A stretch of DNA of 10,767 nt from Bordetella parapertussis (GCA_945901665.1 CAMDLJ010000056.1:1-10767); one strand, 5' to 3'. Shown: positions 1 through 7,830, counted from the first letter of the stretch. Notes: generated by a model from the letters alone, not told the origin. Made by a program: numbers and translations.

Positions 1-2933
1 TAGCGCCCCGTGTGGCTGTTCGGATTGGCCGCCACGTCTTCGGGCGTGCCTTGGGCCACCACTTGACCGCCGCCGTCGCCGCCTTCGGGGCCCATGTCGA
101 TGAGCCAGTCGGCGGTTTTGATCACATCCAGGTTGTGCTCGATGATGATGATGGTGTTGCCCGCATCGCGCAGTTGGTGCAGCACCTTGAGCAGCAGGGC
201 GATGTCGGCAAAGTGCAGGCCGGTGGTGGGTTCGTCCAAGATGTACAGCGTGCGCCCGGTGTCGCGGCGTGACAACTCGAGCGCGAGCTTGACGCGCTGC
301 GCCTCGCCGCCCGAGAGGGTGGTGGCCGATTGGCCCAGCTTCAGGTAGGACAAGCCCACGTCCATCAGGGTTTGCAGCTTGCGGGTGAGGTTGGGCACGG
401 CACTGAAAAACGCCAGTGCGTCCTCCACCGTGAGGCCCAGGATGTGGGCGATGTTTTTGCCTTTGTACTGCACTTGCAGGGTTTCGCGGTTGTAGCGCTC
501 ACCGTGGCACACATCGCAGGGCACGTACACATCGGGCAAAAAGTGCATTTCCACCTTGACCACGCCGTCGCCTTGGCAAGCCTCGCAGCGACCCCCGCCT
601 TGGGCGGCGGCGACGTTGAAGGAAAACCGACCCGGTCCGTAGCCGCGCTCGCGCGCCATCGGCACCTCGGCCATCAGCTCGCGGATGGGTGTGAACAAGC
701 CGGTGTAGGTGGCCGGGTTGGAGCGCGGTGTGCGGCCAATCGGCGACTGGTCGACATTGATGACTTTGTCGAACAAATCCAGGCCGGTGATGTCGTCGTG
801 GGCTGCGGCCTCACCATGGGCGCGGTGGATGCTGCGCGCAGCTGCGGTGTACAAGGTGTCGTTGATCAGGGTGGACTTGCCCGAACCCGACACGCCAGTG
901 ACGCAGGTGAGCAAGCCCACCGGGATGTCCACCGACACCTGTTGCAAGTTGTTGGCGCGCGCACCATGCACCGCCAGCACCGGCGTGGGCTCGGGGGCGG
1001 GTGCATCGATGCGCCCGCTGAACGCATTGGGTGCGCGCTGTTCGCGCACAAACGGGCGGCGTTGGCTGGGTACTTCGATGCGCAGGCTGCGCGAGAGGTA
1101 GCGCCCGGTGAGCGATTGCGGGTTGGCCTCGATTTGCGCGGGCGTGCCTTGGGCGGTGACGCGCCCGCCATGCACGCCAGCACCCGGCCCCATGTCGATG
1201 CAATGGTCGGCGGCGCGGATCATGTCTTCGTCGTGCTCGACCACCAGCACGCTGTTGCCCAGGTCACGCAGGTGCTTCAAGGTGGCGATCAGGCGGTCGT
1301 TGTCGCGCTGGTGCAAGCCAATGCTGGGCTCGTCGAGCACATACATCACGCCGGTCAGGCCCGAGCCGATTTGCGAGGCCAAACGGATGCGCTGCGACTC
1401 GCCGCCCGACAAGGTGTCGGCGCTGCGCGACAGGCTCAGGTAGGTCAGGCCCACGTCGTTGAGAAAGCGCAGGCGCGAGCTGATCTCATTCACCACCTTG
1501 GCAGCAATGTCGGCTTTGTTGCCTTGCAACACCAGGGTCTCAAAGTAGCGCAGGCTCTCGCGCAAGGTCATGTGCCCCAGGGCGTGGATGCTTTGCGCGC
1601 CCGGGCCTGTGCCCATCAACACATGGCGCGCCTCGCGGCGCAGGCGCGTGCCCGCGCAGTCGGTGCAGGGCTGGGTGGCGCGAAAGCGCGCCAGTTCTTC
1701 GCGCACCACCACCGAATCGGTTTCGCGGTAACGCCGCACCATGTTGGGGATGATGCCTTCAAACGGGTGCCGCTTGCTGACCTTGCGCGCCGCACCACTG
1801 GCGCTGTCCACTGTGTGGGTGAATTTGATGACCTCTTCCCCTGAGCCCCACAAAAGCGCTTGGCGCACCGCCTCGGGCAACGACTCAAAAGGCGCCTCCA
1901 CATCAAAGCTGTAGTGTTTGGCCAGACTTTGCAACAAGGAAAAGCAGTGGTGGTTGCGCCGGTCCCAGCCTTTGATGGCGCCACTGGCCAGGCTGAGGGT
2001 TGGGAAGGCCACCACCCGGTTCGGGTCAAAGTGCTCTTGCGTGCCCAGCCCGTCGCAGCTGGGGCAGGCGCCTTGCGGCGAGTTGAAAGAGAACAAGCGC
2101 GGCTCCAACTCGCCCAGCGCAAATTCGCACTGGGGGCAGGCAAAACTGGCGTTGAAGTTGTGCATTTGCCCGCCATCCATCTCCAAGGCCATGGCGCGGC
2201 CTTGGGCCAACCGCAGGGCGGCTTCAAAGCTTTCAGCCAGGCGCTGGCGTGCGTCTTCGCGCACCCGCAGCCGGTCGATGACCACGTCGATGTCGTGCTT
2301 TTCGTTTTTCACCAGGGTCGGCAAATCGTTGTACTCATACACCGTGGGACCGATGCGAAAGCGCACATAGCCGCGTGCTTGCATGTCGGCAAACAGTTCG
2401 GTGAACTCGCCTTTGCGCTCGCGCGCCACCGGGGCCAAGATCATCACCCGGGTCTCTGGCGGCAGGCCCATCACCGTGTCGACCATTTGCGCCACGCTTT
2501 GGGCTTGCAGGGGTTGGCCGTGATCGGGGCAGTGCGGCGTGCCCGCGCGGGCGAACAGCAGGCGCAGGTAGTCGTGGATTTCGGTCACCGTGCCCACCGT
2601 CGAGCGCGGGTTGTGGCTGGTGGCCTTTTGCTCAATGGCGATGGCGGGCGACAAGCCCTCGATCACGTCCACATCGGGTTTGTCCATCAATTGCAAGAAC
2701 TGCCGGGCGTAGGCCGACAGGCTTTCCACATAGCGGCGCTGGCCCTCGGCATACAAGGTGTCAAAGGCCAGGCTGGATTTGCCCGAGCCCGACAAACCGG
2801 TGATCACCACCAATTGGTTGCGCGGAATATCGAGGTCGATGTTTTTCAGGTTGTGCGTGCGTGCCCCTCGGATGCTCAGCCGCTGCGCGCTCAAAACCTG
2901 GGCTAAATTCGGACCATCAGAGGGTGCGTTCAC
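1..2933 (-). CDS. uvrA: Excinuclease ABC subunit A (UvrA), 3' end cut by window edge
   Basis: UvrA is the damage-recognition ATPase of nucleotide excision repair; it loads UvrB at bulky DNA lesions in the cytoplasm. The minus frame is open for 977 codons and reaches a ...NSHTGRY ending typical of the UvrA C-terminus, so only a few residues lie outside. Two ABC ATPase modules are visible: Walker A GLSGSGKS near residue 46 and GVSGSGKS near residue 682, with signatures LSGGESQR near 505 and LSGGEAQR near 870, each followed by LDEP. Two Cys-pair zinc modules are seen, CPQC/CPSC near residues 263-290 and CEAC plus CDVC near 780-800. The start is uncertain: GTG at 2933 is the farthest in-frame start after a stop, while TTG at 2894 gives a more usual short N-terminus ([15 protein letters not shown]) behind a weak AGG. 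No LexA-type CTG(T)..ACAG box was seen upstream. It is divergent from the transporter gene. Confidence 0.97.
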   Translation of the reverse strand, partial: MNAPSDGPNLAQVLSAQRLSIRGARTHNLKNIDLDIPRNQLVVITGLSGSGKSSLAFDTLYAEGQRRYVESLSAYARQFLQLMDKPDVDVIEGLSPAIAIEQKATSHNPRSTVGTVTEIHDYLRLLFARAGTPHCPDHGQPLQAQSVAQMVDTVMGLPPETRVMILAPVARERKGEFTELFADMQARGYVRFRIGPTVYEYNDLPTLVKNEKHDIDVVIDRLRVREDARQRLAESFEAALRLAQGRAMALEMDGGQMHNFNASFACPQCEFALGELEPRLFSFNSPQGACPSCDGLGTQEHFDPNRVVAFPTLSLASGAIKGWDRRNHHCFSLLQSLAKHYSFDVEAPFESLPEAVRQALLWGSGEEVIKFTHTVDSASGAARKVSKRHPFEGIIPNMVRRYRETDSVVVREELARFRATQPCTDCAGTRLRREARHVLMGTGPGAQSIHALGHMTLRESLRYFETLVLQGNKADIAAKVVNEISSRLRFLNDVGLTYLSLSRSADTLSGGESQRIRLASQIGSGLTGVMYVLDEPSIGLHQRDNDRLIATLKHLRDLGNSVLVVEHDEDMIRAADHCIDMGPGAGVHGGRVTAQGTPAQIEANPQSLTGRYLSRSLRIEVPSQRRPFVREQRAPNAFSGRIDAPAPEPTPVLAVHGARANNLQQVSVDIPVGLLTCVTGVSGSGKSTLINDTLYTAAARSIHRAHGEAAAHDDITGLDLFDKVINVDQSPIGRTPRSNPATYTGLFTPIRELMAEVPMARERGYGPGRFSFNVAAAQGGGRCEACQGDGVVKVEMHFLPDVYVPCDVCHGERYNRETLQVQYKGKNIAHILGLTVEDALAFFSAVPNLTRKLQTLMDVGLSYLKLGQSATTLSGGEAQRVKLALELSRRDTGRTLYILDEPTTGLHFADIALLLKVLHQLRDAGNTIIIIEHNLDVIKTADWLIDMGPEGGDGGGQVVAQGTPEDVAANPNSHTGR

Positions 2934-3030
2934 AAGGGGTGCTCACAAAAGGACAACCCTCGATCATAGTCAAGCCCATGCCAGCGTGCGCTTGGGACAC
3001 AATAAGCACCCTTCTTCCCATGCCCGCACT

Positions 3031-4278
3031 GTGACCGATATCCCCTCCCAGCCCGAACCGGCGTCCCGCATGACGGCATTGGAGCGGCGCGCCAGTTTTT
3101 CACTGGCCTCGGTTTATGCCATGCGCATGTTGGGCCTGTTCATGGTGTTGCCAGTGTTCGCCCTGGAGGCGCGGCGCTACCCAGGTGGCGACGATGCCGC
3201 TGCCATGGGGCTGGCCCTGGGCGTGTACGGCTTGGTGCAAGCCGTGCTGCAAATTCCCTTTGGCCTGGCCGCCGACCGCTGGGGCCGCAAGCGGGTGATG
3301 TTGTTTGGCTTGGCTTTGTTCGCCGTGGGCAGCTTGATGGCAGCCGCCGCAACCGACTTGCACAGCTTGGCGTGGGGCCGGGCCATGCAGGGCTGTGGAG
3401 CGGTTTCGGCCGCGGTCAGCGCCTTGCTGGCTGACCAAACCCGTGACGTGGTGCGCACCAAGGCCTTGGCGCTGCTGGGCGGCAGCATTGGTTTGATGTT
3501 TGCCCTGTCGCTGGTGGTGGGGCCGTGGTTGTCGCAATGGGCGGGCCTGCCCGGCTTGTTCAACCTGACGGCGGTGATGGCCGTGGCCGGCATGGCCATG
3601 GTGGTGTGGTGGACGCCACCCGAGCCGCCCATGCCCGTGGGCGGGGTGCCGCAGGTGCGCTGGTCGCAGTTGTTCAGCCCCGATTTGCTGCGCTTGTACG
3701 TGGGCGTTTTTGTGCTGTATGCCGTGCAATTTGCCACCTGGGTGTCCATGCCCGCTTTGCTGGAGCAAGCCGGGGTGTTGCAGGCCGACCACGGCTGGGT
3801 TTACCTGCCCACCGTTCTGTTGTCGTTTGTGTTCATGGGCATGACGCTTTTTCCCATGGAGCGGCGGGGTCAGTTGCGGCCCTTGTTTTTGGCCTGCATT
3901 GCGGGTGTGATGCTGGTTCAGTTGGCGCTGTTGTGGGTGTCGCTGGGGACGGCCCAGTTGTGGATGCTGGCGGTGCTGTTGTTTTTCTTTTTCTGCGGCT
4001 TCAATGTGCTCGAAGCCAGCCAGCCCAGCTTGGCCTCGCGCTTTGCCCCGCGCGGCGGGCGTGGCTCGGCTTTGGGGGTGTACAACACCTTGCAGTCGCT
4101 GGGCATTTTTGCCGGGGGCGCTTTTGGCGGTTGGTTGGCCAAGGGCGGCGGCACCCCGGGTTTGTTCTTATGCTGCGCGCTGTTGATGGGCGTTTGGTTG
4201 GCAGTGGCTTGGGCCATGGTGGTGCCGCCACCGCACGCCAGCCCTGCCGCCACCCCCGACCCAGCCCAGGCCGCATAA
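3031..4278 (+). CDS. MFS transporter, YajR-like
   Basis: This is a 12-segment major facilitator superfamily inner-membrane protein of about 415 residues, probably a drug or metabolite exporter; the substrate is not known. It resembles E. coli YajR: an N-terminal [28 protein letters not shown] stretch in the first helix region, the MFS loop motif DRWGRKR after helix 2, GRAMQG in helix 4, and a late [15 protein letters not shown] motif close to the YajR equivalent. It lacks the C-terminal cytoplasmic YAM domain of YajR and ends in a Pro/Ala-rich tail. The start is not settled. GTG 3031 gives a 13-residue leader before [10 protein letters not shown] 3070 is the alternative; neither has a clear ribosome site. 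ssb follows after 25 bases, so the two are probably co-transcribed. The order uvrA / MFS / ssb is, to my knowledge, common in Burkholderiales. Confidence 0.9.
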   Translation: MTDIPSQPEPASRMTALERRASFSLASVYAMRMLGLFMVLPVFALEARRYPGGDDAAAMGLALGVYGLVQAVLQIPFGLAADRWGRKRVMLFGLALFAVGSLMAAAATDLHSLAWGRAMQGCGAVSAAVSALLADQTRDVVRTKALALLGGSIGLMFALSLVVGPWLSQWAGLPGLFNLTAVMAVAGMAMVVWWTPPEPPMPVGGVPQVRWSQLFSPDLLRLYVGVFVLYAVQFATWVSMPALLEQAGVLQADHGWVYLPTVLLSFVFMGMTLFPMERRGQLRPLFLACIAGVMLVQLALLWVSLGTAQLWMLAVLLFFFFCGFNVLEASQPSLASRFAPRGGRGSALGVYNTLQSLGIFAGGAFGGWLAKGGGTPGLFLCCALLMGVWLAVAWAMVVPPPHASPAATPDPAQAA

Positions 4279-4303
4279 TTGGCCCTCTATTTGGAGCAAG
4301 ACC

Positions 4304-4771
4304 ATGGCATCAGTCAATAAAGTCATCCTCGTCGGCAACTGTGGCCGCGACCCCGAAATCCGCTACCTGCCCTCGGGCCAAGCGGTGGCCAATGTCAGCG
4401 TGGCCACCAGTTCGCGCCGCAAAGACCGCACCAGTGGCGAGATGATCGAAGACACCCAGTGGCACCGGGTCACTTTTTATGACCGCTTGGCCGAAATCGC
4501 TGGCGAATACGTGAAAAAAGGGCGCCCTATTTATGTGGAAGGCCGCCTGAAGTACGGTTCTTACACCGACAAAACCACCGGCGTCGAGAAAAACACCGTT
4601 GACATCATCGCCACCGAGTTGCAGCTGCTGGGCGGTCGCGAGGGCATGGGCGCTCCAGCGGGCGAGGGCGCAGCCGCACCCCAGCGCTCGGCCGCACCCG
4701 CTGCGGCACCGCAGCGCGGCGCACCGGCCAAGTCCGGTTTTGACGACATGGACGACGACATCCCGTTCTGA
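4304..4771 (+). CDS. ssb: Single-stranded DNA-binding protein
   Basis: SSB binds and protects single-stranded DNA in replication, recombination and repair, and recruits partners through its C-terminal tip. The 155-residue product starts [18 protein letters not shown], the standard SSB opening. It has an OB fold over about residues 1-110 ([34 protein letters not shown]) and an Ala/Pro/Gly-rich disordered linker over about 115-145. It ends in the acidic tip DMDDDIPF, the docking peptide for partner proteins. GGAG at 4293-4296 sits well placed before the ATG. The length is close to that of other betaproteobacterial SSBs. It lies 25 bases behind the transporter gene, and no separate promoter is obvious in that gap. 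Confidence 0.97.
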   Translation: MASVNKVILVGNCGRDPEIRYLPSGQAVANVSVATSSRRKDRTSGEMIEDTQWHRVTFYDRLAEIAGEYVKKGRPIYVEGRLKYGSYTDKTTGVEKNTVDIIATELQLLGGREGMGAPAGEGAAAPQRSAAPAAAPQRGAPAKSGFDDMDDDIPF

Positions 4772-4781
4772 CGCCAAGCCC

Positions 4782-4802
4782 GGGGCGCCAGCTGCGCGCC
4801 CC
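4782..4802 (+). terminator. GC-rich stem-loop after ssb
   Basis: GGGGCGC at 4782-4788 pairs perfectly with GCGCCCC at 4796-4802 around a 7-base loop, starting 11 bases after the ssb stop. There is no T-run behind it, so it is not a canonical intrinsic terminator. It may protect the 3' end or help Rho-dependent ending. Confidence 0.35.
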
Positions 4803-4868
4803 ACCCCCGCAGCCGTCCAGACCACCTGGCACCGAACTGTGGGAGATTTGCAACTTTATGACTGCAAA

Positions 4869-4899
4869 TTCACAAAATTAATACTAAAACACCCATAAT
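4869..4899 (+). promoter_or_regulatory. Candidate sigma-70 promoter for the lytic transglycosylase gene
   Basis: TTCACA (4869-4874) and CATAAT (4894-4899) each match the consensus hexamers in five of six positions, with a long 19-bp spacer. The stretch 4850-4920 is clearly AT-rich compared with its surroundings. A start site near 4906 would leave a leader of under 20 bases before ATG 4924, and no Shine-Dalgarno sequence is visible there. This is inference from sequence only. Confidence 0.35.
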
Positions 4900-4923
4900 G
4901 TCGGCAAATGTCGACTTTTATGG

Positions 4924-5607
4924 ATGTTTATGTTTTCAAAAGTTATTTCCCGTTGGTTTTTTCACTTTGCTGCTGCGGTGGTGACATGGCCCAGTGTCCA
5001 AGCCCAGGTCAACCCCAGTATCGCGCCGCCCCAGGCGGTACAGTCCCCCGAACGGTGCATCCCGGCGGCGGCGCAGCACCACCGCATTGACCCGCGATTG
5101 CTGCGCGCGGTGTTGAAGGTGGAGTCTGATTTGCGGCCCTGGGCCTTTGGGCGCAATACCAACGGTACGGTGGACTTGGGGATGGCGCAAATCAACAGCA
5201 TCCATTTGCCCGAATTGGCGCGCCATGGCATTCAAAGCCAGCATTTGTTTGACCCGTGTGTGGCCAGCTATGTGGCGGCTTGGCTGCTGCGCAAAAACAT
5301 CGACCGCCATGGCCTGACGTGGTTTGGGGTGGCGGCCTACCACTCGCTCACACCTGAGCACAACCAGCGTTATCAGGGCTTGTTGATGAATGCCTTGTAC
5401 CCCGATGAGGCGGCCAGCAAACGGGTGGCTGCTGCCGCGAAAAGCGCTGCGGCCAACACCCATGCGGTTGCCACTGCCAGCGCAAGCGGCTACATGGGCT
5501 ACAACGCCAACGCCAACTCAAGCGCGGGGAATGCGCACATGGGCGCAGCGCCCAGCCTTGCACGCCAAACCGATGCAGGGGCCACCATGGTGGCCGAAAG
5601 CCATTGA
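4924..5607 (+). CDS. Secreted lytic transglycosylase (SLT family, IagB/VirB1-like)
   Basis: The predicted enzyme cleaves the MurNAc-GlcNAc bond of peptidoglycan from the periplasm. Residues 1-28 form a signal peptide (basic Lys/Arg, hydrophobic core FFHFAAAVVTW, cut near VQAQ). The SLT domain spans about 45-150: HRIDPRLLRAVLKVESDL contains the catalytic Glu67, followed by N-NGTVDLGMAQIN (81-91) and FGVAAYH near 134-140. Cys45 and Cys112 fit the disulfide pair seen in IagB-type enzymes. From about residue 155 to 227 the tail is low-complexity Ala/Asn/Ser-rich without a recognisable domain. ATG 4924 was chosen; ATG 4930 is two codons in and equally possible. There is no clear ribosome site. IagB/VirB1 relatives often serve secretion or pilus machines, but no such genes lie here. 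It converges with the puc operon tail 24 bases away. Confidence 0.88.
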   Translation: MFMFSKVISRWFFHFAAAVVTWPSVQAQVNPSIAPPQAVQSPERCIPAAAQHHRIDPRLLRAVLKVESDLRPWAFGRNTNGTVDLGMAQINSIHLPELARHGIQSQHLFDPCVASYVAAWLLRKNIDRHGLTWFGVAAYHSLTPEHNQRYQGLLMNALYPDEAASKRVAAAAKSAAANTHAVATASASGYMGYNANANSSAGNAHMGAAPSLARQTDAGATMVAESH

Positions 5608-5631
5608 TTCAGGGCGTGCTGCGCGCAGGCA

Positions 5632-5721
5632 TTACTTTTTGTTTTTGCGGTTGAACTGGTTGAGCAACCAAAACCCGACAACGGCAAACCAAATGACGAA
5701 AAGGATGTGGTGAGTTTGCAT
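5632..5721 (-). CDS. Small single-span membrane protein ORF (29 aa), last gene of the puc operon
   Basis: I do not recognise this protein. It starts MQTHH, then has a strongly hydrophobic span ILFVIWFAVVGFWLLNQF (residues 6-23), and ends NRKNKK. The basic tail predicts the C-terminus in the cytoplasm and the His-containing N-terminus in the periplasm, opposite to antenna alpha and beta chains. A strong ribosome site, AGGAGA, lies 5 bases before the ATG and overlaps the stop codon of the preceding 31-codon ORF (TGAGGAGA), which favours real translation and coupling. The position behind pucC suggests a role in antenna or photosynthetic-membrane assembly, in the manner of small accessory chains such as PucE or LH gamma polypeptides. 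That is inference from location; no sequence similarity is claimed. Confidence 0.6.
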   Translation of the reverse strand: MQTHHILFVIWFAVVGFWLLNQFNRKNKK

Positions 5722-5731
5722 GGTGTTCTCC

Positions 5732-5827
5732 TCAAAATAAGACAGGCATCATAAACACAAAGCGCCCCAGGCCGCCGACCAAGGTCCACCAGCGGGGCAA
5801 AGGGTCGAGCACGCTGTGAGACTTCAT
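5732..5827 (-). CDS. Small membrane protein ORF (31 aa) overlapping the pucC stop
   Basis: I do not recognise this product. The ATG overlaps the pucC stop as ATGA (5827-5824), a classic translational-coupling junction. The peptide starts MKSHSVLDPLPR and continues with one hydrophobic segment, WWTLVGGLGRFVFMMPVLF, that runs to the last residue and contains an unusual Arg22 in its middle. The third-position bases are GC-rich, as in the neighbouring genes, which supports coding. Its own ribosome site is weak (GAGC), as expected if it relies on ribosomes finishing pucC. Its TGA is shared with the Shine-Dalgarno region of the next small ORF. With pucC it may form a co-translated assembly unit. 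It could also be a chance ORF, and conservation in other phototrophs would decide this. Confidence 0.45.
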   Translation of the reverse strand: MKSHSVLDPLPRWWTLVGGLGRFVFMMPVLF

Positions 5828-7197
5828 GCGCTCAACGGCGACGGGTTGCGGCGAAGCAAAGGCAGCATGGCCACGATGGTGGCGATCAGCAGCAGCACCT
5901 CCAAGGCGTACACCCAGAGGTAACCCATGACCGGCGTGCTCTGGCTGGCAACCACATCGCGGAGCATGCCGCCCATGGCGATGGCCAAACCGGCTGCGGT
6001 CGCTTGCACCGCGCCCCAAGTGCCCAAGGCCAAACCGGTTTGGTTCGGTGGGGCCGCGTGCATGGTGGCGGTCAGGGTGCCGTGGCCAAACAGGCCGCTG
6101 CCCAAGCCAATCAAGCCCGTCCCAAGCGCAAATAAGAGGGTCGATTGCATGGCGGCTGAGGCCATCACCGCCAAAAACGCCGGAATGCCCACCCAGGCCC
6201 CAATGCTGGCCATGCGAAACGGGTCATAGCCGCGCCCCAGCACCACGGAGGCCAGGGCAAAGCCGCTCAGCGCGCCGGTGGCCAAGGTGGCGCTCAGGGT
6301 CGTGGTGCTGCCCACGCTCAGCTGCAAAATTTCACCGCCAAAGGGTTCGAGCAACACCTCTTCCATGTTGAAAGCCATGGTGCCAAAGCCCACCGCGACC
6401 AAACGGCGCACGGCGTGTCCCGAGTGGCTGAGGGTGGCCCACGCGGATTGGAAGGTGATGGGCGTTTCTGCACGCTTGCGGTGGCGATCGCGCGCCTCTT
6501 GCTTCCACAAGGCGGTCACGTTGAGCACCAAGGTCAAGACCGCTCAGGATTGGATCACCTGGATCAAGCGGCCTGGCGAGTAGTCGGCCATCGCTGCGCC
6601 AAACACCAAGGCGCTGACGATGGTGCCCAGCAACAGCATCACGCACATCAAACCCACCACTTTGGGTTGGTCTTCGACCGGGGCCAAATCGGTGGCCAAA
6701 GCCAGGCCCACGGTTTGGGTGGTGTGCAAGCCCGCACCCACCAGCAAAAACGCCACGGCTGCACCCATTTGGCCCACCCAGGCCGGGGCTTGGCTGGCTT
6801 GGCCCGAGCCCGACAGCACCAACAGGGCAAACGGCATCACCGCCAGACCGCCAAACTGCAGCAAAGTGCCCATCCAGATGTAGGGCACGCGGCGCCAGCC
6901 CAATTCAGAGCGGTGGTTGTCCGAGCGAAAGCCAATCAGCGCCCGAAAGGGCGCGAACAGCAAAGGAATGGAGATCATCACCGAGACCAAGGTGGCGCTG
7001 ACTTGCAGCTCCACAATCATGACGCGGTTGAGTGTGCCCACCAGCAGCACCAGGGCCATGCCGACGGAGACTTGAAACAAAGACAGGCGCAACAGGCGCG
7101 AGAGCGGCAAATCCGGCGAAGCGGCATCGGCAAAGGGTAAAAATTTCGGGCTCAGGTGCTTCCAAGCCTTGAGCATTTTCTGGCTGATGCTGTTCAT
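5824..7197 (-). pseudogene. pucC: pucC, LH2 assembly factor (BCH2/PUCC MFS family), interrupted by an in-frame TGA
   Basis: PucC is an inner-membrane MFS-type protein needed for light-harvesting complex assembly. Read through, this frame gives 457 residues, the usual family length (about 460). Family features include FLPFADAASPDLPL near the N-terminus, LSLFQVSVGMALVLLVGTLNR in helix 1, RSDNHRSELGWRRVPYIW in the helix 2-3 loop, GFGTMAFNMEEVLLEPFGG in the second half, and GLFGHGTLT. A single TGA at 6546-6544 (codon 218) falls inside predicted helix 6, between RLIQVIQS and AVLTLVLNV; both sides stay in the same frame with no other lesion. The stop is therefore recent, a sequencing error, or read through. 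A split inside a helix does not look like natural domain fission. ATG 7197 was chosen; ATG 7176 is an alternative, and neither has a strong ribosome site. It lies behind the pucBA terminator and is coupled to orf31 by ATGA. Confidence 0.85.
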
Positions 7198-7223
7198 GCG
7201 ATTACCGGGTGGCTGCGCCGTGA

Positions 7224-7259
7224 ATAAAAAAAGAACCGAGATCATCAGACCTCGGTTCT
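7224..7259 (-). terminator. Intrinsic terminator between pucA and pucC
   Basis: On the minus strand, AGAACCGAG (7259-7251) pairs perfectly with CTCGGTTCT (7240-7232) around a 10-base loop, followed by a run of seven T. It starts 19 bases after the pucA stop. This is a strong Rho-independent terminator or attenuator. It would give abundant pucBA message and much less pucC message by read-through, the stoichiometry expected for structural antenna chains versus their assembly factor. Confidence 0.9.
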
Positions 7260-7278
7260 CTAGTTGAAACAGATCACT

Positions 7279-7470
7279 CTATTTCTTGGCTTCCGCTGGC
7301 GCAGCAGCCACTGCCGCAACAGGTGCTTTGCCATTCAGAAAGCCCTTCACCCAGGTGGTGTTCAGGGTGATGGCCAGGTGCACCGAGAACGATGCAACGG
7401 CCACAGCGATCAAAAAGATCGGGACGCCCACTTGGGGACGCACCACGGTCCACATTTTTCCGTAGATCAT
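7279..7470 (-). CDS. pucA: LH2-type light-harvesting alpha subunit with B800-820-like signature
   Basis: The peripheral antenna alpha chain is a single-span membrane protein that binds bacteriochlorophyll and carotenoid and passes excitation to LH1 and the reaction centre. The 63-residue chain aligns without gaps to Rhodoblastus acidophilus LH2 alpha: GKMWTVVRPQVGVP at the N-terminus, membrane span about 14-36, His31 as the B850-type ligand (SVHLAIT), and NTTW with Trp40. At positions 44 and 45, where B850 complexes have Tyr-Trp or Tyr-Tyr, it has Phe-Leu, the pair associated with B800-820 (LH3) complexes. The C-terminus is an Ala/Pro-rich extension (residues 49-63) similar in style to the Rubrivivax LH2 alpha tail. 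AAGGAG precedes the ATG. The gene sits 12 bases behind pucB and is followed by a strong terminator. Confidence 0.95.
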   Translation of the reverse strand: MIYGKMWTVVRPQVGVPIFLIAVAVASFSVHLAITLNTTWVKGFLNGKAPVAAVAAAPAEAKK

Positions 7471-7482
7471 GTTGATGCTCCT

Positions 7483-7629
7483 TTACTTGAGCCAGGGTGA
7501 GTAGATGTACGCAAGCAAATGGGCGAATGCAGCAATCATCCCAAAAATTTGCGTCCCTTGGATGAGGTGCCGGTGCAGCTCCTCGGACTCGGCCTCGGTC
7601 AAACCGGTGGGCCCTACTTTGTCGGACAT
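7483..7629 (-). CDS. pucB: LH2-type light-harvesting beta subunit
   Basis: This is the partner of the alpha chain in the LH2 ring. The 48-residue product starts MSDKVGPTGLTEAESEELH, a standard LH2 beta N-terminus in the cytoplasm. It has one membrane span (about 28-44) and ends in YSPWLK. His37 in AAFAHLLAY is the expected ligand of the B850/B820 bacteriochlorophyll, and His19 in EELH matches the conserved His12 of R. acidophilus numbering. The residue that aligns with Arg20, which contacts the B800 acetyl group, is Gln27 here (GTQIF instead of GTRxF). ATG 7629 has a clear AAGGAG ribosome site; an upstream in-frame extension lacks family similarity. It is the first gene of the operon, with about 100 bases of leader from the predicted start site. 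Confidence 0.95.
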   Translation of the reverse strand: MSDKVGPTGLTEAESEELHRHLIQGTQIFGMIAAFAHLLAYIYSPWLK

Positions 7630-7658
7630 GGGTGTCTCCTTGTAAGAAGTCTCCGAAC

Positions 7659-7675
7659 CGTGCTGAACCCGCACG
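7659..7675 (-). other. Small stem-loop in the pucB leader
   Basis: CGTGC (7675-7671) pairs with GCACG (7663-7659) around the loop GGGTTCA, about 30 bases before the pucB start. It could stabilise the antenna message or mark a leader structure. It has only five pairs, so support is weak. Confidence 0.25.
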
Positions 7676-7729
7676 AGGGTTATTCGTGACCCCCATGGCC
7701 ACAAATGCTTTGAAACACAGGTTTTGCGA

Positions 7730-7773
7730 TGTCAAGATAACATTACAAATCTTAATGTCATCCTAAATTTACA
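7730..7773 (-). promoter_or_regulatory. puc promoter with two tandem PpsR/CrtJ operators
   Basis: Two perfect TGT-N12-ACA sites lie at 7730-7747 (TGTCAAGATAACATTACA) and 7756-7773 (TGTCATCCTAAATTTACA). They are 8 bp apart, the spacing known for cooperative CrtJ/PpsR binding at bchC-type promoters. Read on the minus strand, ATGACA (7761-7756) can be the -35 and TATCTT (7739-7734) the -10, with a 16-bp spacer, so each operator covers one promoter element. Transcription would start near 7727. PpsR/CrtJ represses photosynthesis genes under oxygen or strong light. A perfect TTGACA at 7735-7730 also exists but has no good -10 behind it. Confidence 0.8.
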
Positions 7774-7830
7774 CTCGCTTCAGGGGTTTTGTCAACCGCA
7801 CAAACACTTCGGCGGGCCATTTGTGCACGA

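Noticed and set aside
330..2906. Long open frames on the plus strand across 330-1844 and 1860-2906
   Set aside because: They are antisense to uvrA, whose frame shows all family motifs; their His/Ala/Gln-rich composition is the mirror of GC-rich coding DNA.
2934..3030. Search for a LexA/SOS box between uvrA and the transporter, and before ssb
   Set aside because: No CTG-N10-CAG-like dyad is visible, so SOS control is not supported by the sequence.
5611..5650. CTGCGCGCAG palindrome with following T-rich stretch as a terminator for the transglycosylase gene
   Set aside because: The palindrome leaves only a very short stem once a loop is allowed, and the T-rich stretch encodes the Lys-rich tail of the 29-codon ORF on the other strand.
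7198..7245. ATG at 7245 as the start of pucC
   Set aside because: It lies inside the loop region of the pucA terminator and adds residues that do not look like the PucC N-terminus; ATG 7197 fits the family.
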